DNA from: Spirochaetaceae bacterium
GTDB taxonomy: Bacteria; Spirochaetota; Spirochaetia; Treponematales; Breznakiellaceae
Length of the DNA: 10,741 nt
NCBI GenBank assembly: GCA_031279895.1
Contig: JAITHR010000182.1
Span: 1 to 10,741 of the forward strand
Reading direction: 5' to 3'
Both the position numbers and the translations under genes were made by a program. The notes under the pieces are model-generated. The model did no database searches. It was not told the DNA's origin and saw only the letters and a list, made by a program, of their open reading frames with translations. Of the stretch, positions 1-5,032 are shown piece by piece. How positions within the stretch are numbered: position 1 is the stretch's first letter; each line of letters starts with the position of its first letter.

Positions 1-46
1 GCCTCCGCGTTTCGGGGACACTGCTCCTTGTTTCGGCGGGAGGGAA

Positions 47-424
47 TTCTGTTTTGGTCTTACGGAATTCCGTCACGTTCTTACGGAATTCCGTCACGTT
101 CTTACGGAATTCCGTGACGTTCTTACGGAATTCCGTCACGTTCTTACGGAATTCCGTGACGTTCTTACGGAATTCCGTGACGGTCTTACGGAATTCCGTG
201 ACGTTCTTACGGAATTCCGTGACGGTCTTACGGAATTCCGTGACGGTCTTACGGAATTCCGTGACGGTCTTACGGAATTCCGTGACGGTCTTACGGAATT
301 CCGTCACGTTCTTACGGAATTCCGTCACGTTCTTACGGAATTCCGTCACGTTCTTACGGAATTCTGTGACGGAATTACGGAATTCTGTGACGGAATTACG
401 GAATTCCAAGGCGGAATTCCCTGT
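47..424. repeat. Tandem array 1: about 18 units of 21 bp
   Basis: Eighteen consecutive 21-bp units. Those starting at 68 to 341 are near-identical and differ mainly by S (C/G) and K (G/T) changes. The first (47-67) and last (404-424) are degenerate. Each unit starts with the core TTCCGTSACG and, across the unit junction, contains the perfect 12-bp palindrome ACGGAATTCCGT with a central EcoRI site. The last two full units (362-403) change the 11-bp tail to a form carrying TTCTGTGACGGAA, which resembles the unit of array 2 at 1579-1914. The period is divisible by three, so frames without an in-unit stop stay open throughout. It is not a CRISPR, because there are no unique spacers. Twenty-one bp is two helical turns, so every palindrome faces the same side of the DNA. 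Confidence 0.95.
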
Positions 425-461
425 CTCCAAAGTGGGGAGACGTGTCTCTAACTCTCTATGA
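54..461 (+). CDS. Possible heptad-repeat protein read from array 1 (doubtful)
   Basis: A 135-codon open frame that starts only with TTG and is built of about 16 copies of the heptad LRNSVT(F/V/E), ending in a 14-residue unique tail rich in V, S and R. Leu and Val alternate with 4-3 spacing, which is compatible with a coiled coil or an amphipathic repeat. There is no convincing ribosome-binding site, no ATG, no signal peptide and no recognisable domain. The 21-bp period guarantees a long ORF whenever the unit lacks a stop in that frame, so ORF length is not evidence of translation. It may equally be non-coding DNA. It is kept as a low-confidence candidate because annotation pipelines would probably call it and because repeat-derived proteins of this kind could exist. 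Confidence 0.2.
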   Translation: MVLRNSVTFLRNSVTFLRNSVTFLRNSVTFLRNSVTFLRNSVTVLRNSVTFLRNSVTVLRNSVTVLRNSVTVLRNSVTVLRNSVTFLRNSVTFLRNSVTFLRNSVTELRNSVTELRNSKAEFPVSKVGRRVSNSL

Positions 462-506
462 ATAAAAGACTTACCGCAGCCTCCGGCTGTTTTAAACAGC
501 TTCCTG

Positions 507-545
507 CGAAGCGCGGTAAAGCGGGCGAAGACCGCTTACAGGCGC
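507..545 (+). repeat. Hairpin repeat R2, copy A
   Basis: Contains AAGCGGGC-GAA-GACCGCTT (519-537), an 8-bp arm hairpin with one mismatch and a 3-nt loop, followed by an aggcgcg motif at 540-546. The same arrangement recurs at 1308-1357 and 6228-6278, with stem changes that mostly keep the pairing. Confidence 0.6.
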
Positions 546-562
546 GAGGCGGGACGCTTAGG

Positions 563-661
563 GAACCGTCGGAGACGGCGCGAAGCGTAGCCGCGCCTCA
601 ACAGCACTGACTCGCTAACCGGACACGGTGTTGCACTATTCGGAAACAACAGGCGGCCATG
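563..661 (+). repeat. Interspersed repeat R1, copy 1 (99 bp)
   Basis: Runs from gaaccgtcgg to ggcggccatg. It contains two hairpins: CCGTC-GGA-GACGG (566-578) and GGCGCG-9 nt-CGCGCC (577-597). The second half holds ccggacacggtgttgcac and gaaacaacaggcggcc. Nearly identical to 665-752 and to 2097-2195, and present inverted at 1382-1500. It shows no ORF of its own. Confidence 0.85.
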
Positions 662-664
662 CCG

Positions 665-752
665 GAACCGTCGGAGACGGGCCGCGCCTCAACAGCACTG
701 ACTCGCTAACCGGACACGGTGTTGCACTATTCGGAAACAACAGGCGGCCATG
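665..752 (+). repeat. Interspersed repeat R1, copy 2 (88 bp, internal deletion)
   Basis: Matches copy 1 almost exactly except for an 11-bp deletion that removes one arm and the loop of the GGCGCG/CGCGCC hairpin. It lies 3 bp after copy 1 as a direct tandem duplicate. The near-identity of the two copies points to a recent duplication. Confidence 0.85.
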
Positions 753-823
753 TTTAAAACAGCCGGAGGCTGCGGGCGCTCCGCCTTACGGCGGCGGCAA
801 ACGCGCCGCGGCCCGCGCCCCCT

Positions 824-1291
824 GTGCCGCCCGCGGCGGAACAAGCACCGGACCGGCTGCGGTACGCGGAAAACGGGCGCGGCATGACTATCACCAAATA
901 TATCTCCAGAGACGGCGTGAGTACCGTGGATATTCCCGACCGGATCAAGGGACTTCAGGTTACTGAAATCGGGGAGTTTGCGTTTTCTTGGTGTACCGAC
1001 CTTACCGGCGTTACCATCCCCGCCGGCGTTATTGCCATCGGGAACAGCGCGTTTTTGGGGTGCGCCGGCCTTAGGAGCGTAACTATCCCTGCCGGCGTTA
1101 TTGCCATCGGGCATTGGGCGTTTTTGGGGTGCGCCGGCCTTAGGAGCGTAACCATCCCTGCCGGCGTTATTGCCATCGGGGTCGCGGCATTTTATGGGTG
1201 TAGCGGCCTTAGGAGCGTAACCCTTTCGCGGCGGACGCGGGTTGGAGACAGCACGTTTCCCGACAGGGTGCGTCTTGTCTACCGCGATTAG
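824..1291 (+). CDS. BspA-type leucine-rich-repeat protein, N-terminally truncated
   Basis: Open frame of 155 codons from a GTG at 824; ATG at 884 is the first ATG. The product carries the BspA/LRR_5 signature (family recognised by pattern): an IPDRIKGLQVTEIG lead-in and 23-residue repeats of the type LRSVTIPAGVIAIG..AF.GC.G, then a C-terminal cap (VGDSTFPDRVRLVYRD) that looks complete. Such proteins are normally secreted or surface lipoproteins that mediate adhesion. Here no signal peptide precedes the repeats. In frame upstream there is only a proline/alanine-rich stretch resembling the usual linker (PAPPVPPAAEQ), and then a stop at 755-757 inside the terminal inverted repeat that ends at 775. 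The most likely reading is a gene whose 5' end was replaced by the repeat element, so it may be a pseudogene. Three of the repeats are almost identical at DNA level, which suggests recent expansion. No good ribosome-binding site precedes either start. Confidence 0.55.
   Translation: MPPAAEQAPDRLRYAENGRGMTITKYISRDGVSTVDIPDRIKGLQVTEIGEFAFSWCTDLTGVTIPAGVIAIGNSAFLGCAGLRSVTIPAGVIAIGHWAFLGCAGLRSVTIPAGVIAIGVAAFYGCSGLRSVTLSRRTRVGDSTFPDRVRLVYRD
1000..1206 (+). repeat. Three 69-bp tandem repeats inside the LRR gene
   Basis: Units 1000-1068, 1069-1137 and 1138-1206, plus a partial fourth from 1207. Each encodes one 23-residue LRR. Units 1 and 2 share their last part nearly perfectly, and units 2 and 3 their first half, differing mostly in the codons after IAIG. 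Such identity makes copy-number change by slippage or recombination likely. Confidence 0.9.
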
Positions 1292-1307
1292 CCGCCTCCG
1301 GCGGTTT
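1292..1307 (+). terminator. Short hairpin after the LRR gene (weak terminator)
   Basis: CCGCC-TCC-GGCGG followed by TTT, directly after the TAG at 1289-1291. Five GC pairs, a 3-nt loop and only three T's, so intrinsic termination would be weak. It is also one of the GCCTCCGGC mini-palindromes that recur through this region. Confidence 0.35.
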
Positions 1308-1357
1308 CATAAGCGTCTTGATACCGCCTCTAAGTAGTCGTTGACTGCTTAGAGGCG
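1308..1357 (+). repeat. Hairpin repeat R2, copy C
   Basis: The core AAGTAGTC-GTT-GACTGCTT (1332-1350) extends outward to a 15-bp stem (1325-1339 with 1343-1357) with one T-G wobble. Compared with copy A the stem has an A-T pair in place of a G-C pair and a T-G in place of a C-G, so pairing is kept although the sequence has changed. No T-run follows, so it is not a standard terminator. Confidence 0.65.
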
Positions 1358-1381
1358 CGGCCAGCCTCCGGCTGTTTCAAA

Positions 1382-1500
1382 CATGGCCGCCCAGCCTCCG
1401 GCTGTTCCAGCACTGTTGTTTCTTAATGGTGCAACACCGTGTCCGGTGAGCGGGCTTAATACTGACTAGGCGCGGCTACGCTTCGCGCAGCCTCCGGCGG
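1382..1500 (-). repeat. Interspersed repeat R1, copy 4 (inverted, interrupted)
   Basis: The reverse complement matches R1, including caacaccgtgtccggt and gcggctacgcttcgcgc. It is interrupted at 1392-1412 by a 21-bp block containing the mini-palindrome CAGCC-TCC-GGCTG. Just to its left (1362-1391) is an inverted match to the right end of the 474-775 element (one mismatch over about 30 bp). The terminal hairpin at 1490-1498 reads GCC-TCC-GGC where the other copies have GTC-TCC-GAC, which is a compensatory pair change. Confidence 0.75.
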
Positions 1501-1578
1501 TAAATCCTTTACTAATCTATACTTACTACGCCGTATTCACAGGATTACGCCCCCTCACCGGCGGTTATACACCGGTAT

Positions 1579-1914
1579 TTCCGTGACAGAAACACGCATT
1601 TCCGCCCTGGAACTCCGTATTTCCGTCCTGGAAACACGTATTTCCGCCCTGGAACTCCGTATTTCCGTCCTGGAAACACGTATTTCCGCCCTGGAATTCC
1701 GTATTTCCGTCGCGGAAATGCGTCCTTCCGTCCTGGAAATGCGTCCTTCCGTCACGGAAATGCGTCCTTCCGTCACGGAAATGCGTCCTTCCGTCGCGGA
1801 AATGCGTCCTTCCGTCCTGGAAATGCGTCCTTCCGTCCTGGAAATGCGTCCTTCCGTCACGGAAATACGTCCTTCCGTCACGGAAATACGTCCTTCCGAA
1901 ACAGGAATACTTCC
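1579..1914. repeat. Tandem array 2: 16 units of 21 bp
   Basis: Sixteen units beginning at 1579 and spaced exactly 21 bp. Most carry the near-palindrome TTCCGTSACGGAA; some have TCCTGGAA in the middle. Units 1-6 end in a tail of the acacgtat/ctccgtat type and units 7-15 in an atgcgtcc/atacgtcc tail, so two sub-families lie in blocks. The core TTCCGTSACG is shared with array 1. Long open frames exist on both strands: plus from GTG 1583 to 2134, with heptads such as ETRISAL and EMRPSVT; two on the minus strand, with ISVTEGR-like and THFRDGR-like heptads. None has a convincing start or domain, so the ORFs look like a consequence of the stop-free 21-bp unit. The first six plus-strand heptads would fit a coiled coil. 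Confidence 0.95.
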
Positions 1915-1998
1915 CGCCAAGGCGCGGGCTTGCACCCGCGGGGCGCGGAGGCGTGTACCCAAAGTGCGGACGGCGACAGACCGGCTGCCTCCGGCGGC

Positions 1999-2018
1999 TG
2001 GGGAGGCCGGCCTCCCCA
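1999..2018. repeat. Perfect 20-bp palindrome
   Basis: TGGGGAGGCCGGCCTCCCCA is its own exact reverse complement. It lies just after a GCCTCCGGC mini-palindrome (1987-1995), between array 2 and R1 copy 3. No gene is seen in 1915-2200, which holds GC-rich, proline/arginine-coding-like sequence and this palindrome. It could be a protein-binding site or a cruciform-forming spot; no function can be read from it. Confidence 0.8.
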
Positions 2019-2096
2019 AACCCCACGGTAGTGCGAGACGCGCCCCGCCCCGAACAACGCGCCGCCCCTTACCGCGCACAACAACGCGGTGCTCCC

Positions 2097-2195
2097 GAAC
2101 CGTCGGAGACGGCGCGAAGCGCAGCCGCGCCTAAGCAGCACTGACGCGCTTACCGGACAAGGTGTTGCACCACTTTGAAACAACAGGCGGCCATG
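2097..2195 (+). repeat. Interspersed repeat R1, copy 3 (99 bp)
   Basis: Full-length R1 with about a dozen substitutions relative to copy 1. Both hairpins are kept: CCGTC-GGA-GACGG, and GGCGCG-9 nt-CGCGCC with the changed base in the loop. It ends in ggcggccatg just before the terminator at 2201. Confidence 0.85.
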
Positions 2196-2200
2196 CTGTG

Positions 2201-2224
2201 CCTCCGCCGCTGGCGGAGGTTTTT
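2201..2224 (+). terminator. Strong intrinsic terminator upstream of the sugar operon
   Basis: CCTCCGCC-GCT-GGCGGAGG followed by TTTTT: eight GC-rich pairs, a 3-nt loop and a clear T-run. It has no obvious gene to end on its left, so it probably blocks transcription coming out of the repeat region and insulates the transporter promoter that begins 2 bp downstream. Confidence 0.85.
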
Positions 2225-2225
2225 G

Positions 2226-2254
2226 TTGACGGCGCTTTTTATGTATTGTACGAT
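2226..2254 (+). promoter_or_regulatory. Sigma70-like promoter for the monosaccharide transporter operon
   Basis: TTGACG (2226-2231), a 17-bp spacer and TACGAT (2249-2254). Transcription would start near 2261, leaving a leader of about 50 nt before ATG 2309. Two GTAC half-sites (in 2246-2272) around the start region could bind a regulator, but this is only suggestive. Confidence 0.6.
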
Positions 2255-2308
2255 GAGAATGTACGTTTATGCAGCGTATATATTTCGGGAAGTCTTAGGA
2301 GGACTCTT

Positions 2309-3448
2309 ATGAAAATCGGAACAGCCGCGGGCAGTGCCCTGGCGTTTTTGGCCCTTACGGGGATGATACTTGGGTGCGGTAAAGCGCAGAGCGGCGGCGG
2401 GAGTAGCGGCGCCGAAAGCGGGCGGCAGGCGGAAAAGGGAACCGTGGGCGTGGCCATGCCCACGAAGTCGTCCCAGCGGTGGATACAGGACGGGGATCAT
2501 GTCAAGAGCCGGCTGGAACAGCTCGGATACCGCGTCAATCTCCAGTACGGGGAAGATCTGGTGGAGAACCAGGTGGCACAGATTGAAAACATGATTACCG
2601 CCGGCGTACAGGTGCTGGTCATCGCCAGTATCGACGGCGAATCCCTTACGGCGGTGCTGGAGAAGGCCGCGGACGCGGGCATTAAGGTCATTGCCTACGA
2701 CCGCCTCATCCGCAACAGCCCCCGTGTGGACTATTACGTGTCCTTCGACAACTACAAGGTCGGGATGCAGATGGGGGAGATCCTCGTGAAAGGGCTTGAC
2801 CTGGACGGCGCCACGGCGGAATCGCCGCGGTACATCGAGCTGTTCGGCGGATCGCCTGACGACAACAACGCCTATTTCTTTTATAACGGCGCCATGGACC
2901 TCTTGAAACCGTATTTCGACCGGAAGACCCTTATTATCGGGTCCGGCCAGCAGGGGATGGATCGGGTCGGGACGCTCCGGTGGGACGGGGCCACGGCGCA
3001 GGCGCGGATGGACAACCTCCTCTCCGCGTATTACACGGACCGGAAACTGGACGGCGTGCTTTCCCCGTATGACGGCATCAGCATCGGCGTACTTTCGTCC
3101 CTTAAAGGCGTGGGCTACGGGTCCGGCGGCAACCCCATGCCTGTCGTAGGCGGCCAGGACGCGGAGCTCCCCTCGATAAAGTCCATCATCGCAGGCGAGC
3201 AGTACGCCACGGTCTTTAAAGATACCCGCCTCCTTGCGGCGGAAGCGGTCAAAATGGTTACGGCTATCATGGAGGGGAAGAGCGCGGAGGTAAACAATAC
3301 GACCGACTATGAAAACGGCAGCGTGAAAGACGGGAGCCCGTACATCGTTCCCTCGATGCTCCTGCAATCAACGGCGATTTATAAAGACAACATCAAAAAA
3401 GAGCTGGTTGACAACGGGTACTATACCGCGTCCCAGATCGGGCTTTAA
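2309..3448 (+). CDS. chvE: Multiple-monosaccharide ABC transporter, substrate-binding lipoprotein (ChvE-like)
   Basis: 379-residue binding protein that should capture monosaccharides outside the inner membrane and deliver them to the GguA/GguB complex encoded next. ATG 2309 is chosen because AGGAGG lies 7 bp upstream and the product then begins with a lipoprotein signal: two-residue charged start, hydrophobic stretch 5-21 and lipobox ILGC with Cys23. The open frame extends upstream to 2162 but has no such signal there. After a Gly/Ser-rich linker (24-44) comes the Peripla_BP_4 fold: VGVAMPT (46-52), [11 protein letters not shown] (86-96), VLVIAS (102-107), VIAYDRLI (127-134) and [13 protein letters not shown] (145-157), typical of ChvE rather than RbsB. 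The C-terminal [14 protein letters not shown] (280-293) is also conserved in that family. The exact sugar (xylose, arabinose, galactose or glucose) cannot be told from sequence alone. It is first gene of the operon; gguA follows after 21 bp. Confidence 0.92.
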   Translation: MKIGTAAGSALAFLALTGMILGCGKAQSGGGSSGAESGRQAEKGTVGVAMPTKSSQRWIQDGDHVKSRLEQLGYRVNLQYGEDLVENQVAQIENMITAGVQVLVIASIDGESLTAVLEKAADAGIKVIAYDRLIRNSPRVDYYVSFDNYKVGMQMGEILVKGLDLDGATAESPRYIELFGGSPDDNNAYFFYNGAMDLLKPYFDRKTLIIGSGQQGMDRVGTLRWDGATAQARMDNLLSAYYTDRKLDGVLSPYDGISIGVLSSLKGVGYGSGGNPMPVVGGQDAELPSIKSIIAGEQYATVFKDTRLLAAEAVKMVTAIMEGKSAEVNNTTDYENGSVKDGSPYIVPSMLLQSTAIYKDNIKKELVDNGYYTASQIGL

Positions 3449-3469
3449 GGGCCCGCGGAGGCGGGGGAG

Positions 3470-5017
3470 ATGCAGACGACAGACCGAGAAGAGACCGGCG
3501 TTCTCCTTCGTATGCGCGCCATTACGATGGAGTTTCCCGGGGTGAAGGCGCTTGACAACGTGAACCTCGCGGTGCGCCGCGCCGAGATCCACGCCCTGGT
3601 GGGGGAAAACGGCGCGGGCAAATCAACCCTTATGAAAATCCTCTCCGGCGTGTACCCCCACGGGTCCTATCAGGGGGAGATCGTCTTTGACGGGAAGCCC
3701 TGTGCGTTTCCCGACATCAGGCAGAGCGAGCGGGCGGGTATCGCCATCATCCATCAGGAGCTGGCGTTAAGCCCCTACCTTTCCATCGCGGAAAACATTT
3801 TTCTGGGACACGAGCGGGCGCGGTATCAGGTGATTGACTGGCATAGGACCCGCGAGGACGCGCTCTTCTATATGAAGAAACTGGGGCTTAAGGAAAACCC
3901 CGACACGCCGGTAAACCGTATCGGCGTGGGCAAACAGCAAATCGTGGAGATCGCCAAGGCCCTGGCCAAAGAGGTGCGGCTCCTTATTCTCGACGAACCG
4001 ACCGCGGCGCTTAACGAAACCGACAGCGAGAACCTGCTCCGCCTTCTGCGGGACCTGCGGGACAGCCACGGCATCTCGTCGGTGCTCATTTCCCATAAAC
4101 TCAACGAGGTGGCGGCGGTGGCGGATACCGTTACCATCATAAGGGACGGGAAGACCGTGGAGACTTTGGAGGTGGGGGAGGCCGGTATTGAGGAGGAGCG
4201 AATTATCAAGGGCATGGTGGGGCGGGAGATCGTGGACCGGTTCCCCAAACGCTCGGTTACACCGGGAGACGTGGTGTTCGAGACCCGCGACTGGACAGTG
4301 TACCACCCGGAGCAGACCGAACGGAAGATGATTGACCGGGTGAACATCACGGTCCGCGCCGGCGAGGTGGTGGGCATCGCGGGGCTTATGGGCGCGGGGC
4401 GCACCGAGTTCGCCATGAGCCTTTTCGGGCGGTCCTACGGCGCCCGCATAAGCGGCTCGTGCCTTATAAACGGCGTCGAGGCTTCCCTTACCTCAATCCC
4501 CAAGGCTATCGCAGGGGGTCTCGCCTATGTTACCGAAGACCGCAAGGAATACGGGCTCGTGCTTATCGAGGATATTAAACGGAACACCACCCTGGCGAAA
4601 CTCAAAAAGGTGGCGGCCTTTCAGGTTATCGACGACGCGGCGGAAGTGCGGGAGGCGGAGTATTACAAACGCGCCATGAATACCAAGGCGCCGTCGATAC
4701 GCCACCTTACCATGCACCTTTCCGGCGGGAACCAGCAGAAAGTGGTGCTTTCCAAGTGGCTTTTCACGGATCCCAAGATACTCATCCTCGACGAGCCGAC
4801 CCGCGGCATCGACGTGGGCGCGAAATACGAGATCTATACCATCATCAATATGCTCTCTTCCCAGGGGATGGCGTGTATTATCATTTCCTCCGAGATGCCG
4901 GAGGTTATCGGCATGAGCGATCGTATCTATGTGATGAGCGAGGGGCGCATCACGGGCGAGCTTGAGGGAAAGACCGCCACGCAGGAAGCGATTATGCGCC
5001 ATATCATACAAACCTAA
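3470..5017 (+). CDS. gguA: Multiple-monosaccharide ABC transporter, double ATP-binding protein (GguA/MmsA)
   Basis: 515-residue cytoplasmic ATPase with two fused nucleotide-binding domains that powers sugar uptake. Domain 1: Walker A GENGAGKST (45-53), Q-loop Gln96, degenerate signature VGKQQ (153-157), Walker B LLILDEP (171-177) with Glu176, and switch His209. Domain 2: altered Walker A GLMGAGRTE (305-313) without the Lys, signature LSGGNQQ (417-423), Walker B ILILDEP (437-443), and ISSEMPE in place of the switch His. This asymmetry is normal for the RbsA/XylG/GguA type (carbohydrate uptake transporter 2 family). ATG 3470 follows a purine-rich GGCGGGGGAG site 21 bp after the chvE stop. The next gene starts 15 bp after its TAA, so all three are one operon. 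The length fits the family. Confidence 0.93.
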   Translation: MQTTDREETGVLLRMRAITMEFPGVKALDNVNLAVRRAEIHALVGENGAGKSTLMKILSGVYPHGSYQGEIVFDGKPCAFPDIRQSERAGIAIIHQELALSPYLSIAENIFLGHERARYQVIDWHRTREDALFYMKKLGLKENPDTPVNRIGVGKQQIVEIAKALAKEVRLLILDEPTAALNETDSENLLRLLRDLRDSHGISSVLISHKLNEVAAVADTVTIIRDGKTVETLEVGEAGIEEERIIKGMVGREIVDRFPKRSVTPGDVVFETRDWTVYHPEQTERKMIDRVNITVRAGEVVGIAGLMGAGRTEFAMSLFGRSYGARISGSCLINGVEASLTSIPKAIAGGLAYVTEDRKEYGLVLIEDIKRNTTLAKLKKVAAFQVIDDAAEVREAEYYKRAMNTKAPSIRHLTMHLSGGNQQKVVLSKWLFTDPKILILDEPTRGIDVGAKYEIYTIINMLSSQGMACIIISSEMPEVIGMSDRIYVMSEGRITGELEGKTATQEAIMRHIIQT

Positions 5018-5032
5018 GGGGGAAAGAAGAAA

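Larger units (their letters stand above)
474..775. mobile_element. 302-bp element with perfect 25-bp terminal inverted repeats (MITE-like)
   Basis: Positions 474-498 and 751-775 are exact reverse complements over 25 bp. Each end contains the mini-palindrome CAGCC-TCC-GGCTG followed by TTTTAAACA. The inside holds one copy of hairpin repeat R2 (about 507-545) and two tandem copies of the R1 repeat (563-661 and 665-752), with no transposase and no convincing ORF. No target-site duplication is visible (left flank CTTA, right flank GCGC). The right end abuts the region where the LRR gene loses its N-terminus. The symmetry suggests a non-autonomous mobile or recombining unit, but it could also be a cluster of palindromic repeats that came together by chance. 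Confidence 0.55.

Noticed and set aside
47..424. CRISPR array
   Set aside because: The repeat is continuous at 21 bp, with no unique spacers between units and no cas genes in the window.
563..752. Integron attC-like recombination sites (integrons are known in a treponeme)
   Set aside because: The R1 repeats are hairpin-rich and flank a gene, but the paired RYYYAAC and GTTRRRY core motifs at the two ends could not be found, and no integrase gene is in the window.
628..966. 112-codon plus-strand ORF and 141-codon minus-strand ORF in the R1/LRR area
   Set aside because: Built from repeat DNA and the antisense of the LRR repeats; the better-supported frame is the LRR one.
1555..2134. Long ORFs on both strands across array 2 (174, 153 and 183 codons) as genes
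   Set aside because: They exist because the 21-bp unit lacks stops. No ATG with a ribosome-binding site, no domain, and they overlap each other on opposite strands.
2162..2308. Upstream extension of the binding protein to 2162
   Set aside because: It would run through R1, the terminator and the promoter, and would bury the lipoprotein signal that begins at 2309.
2267..3367. 366-codon ORF antisense to the binding protein gene
   Set aside because: A shadow of chvE in GC-rich DNA. The sense strand has clear family motifs, a lipobox and a ribosome-binding site, while the antisense product has no recognisable domain.
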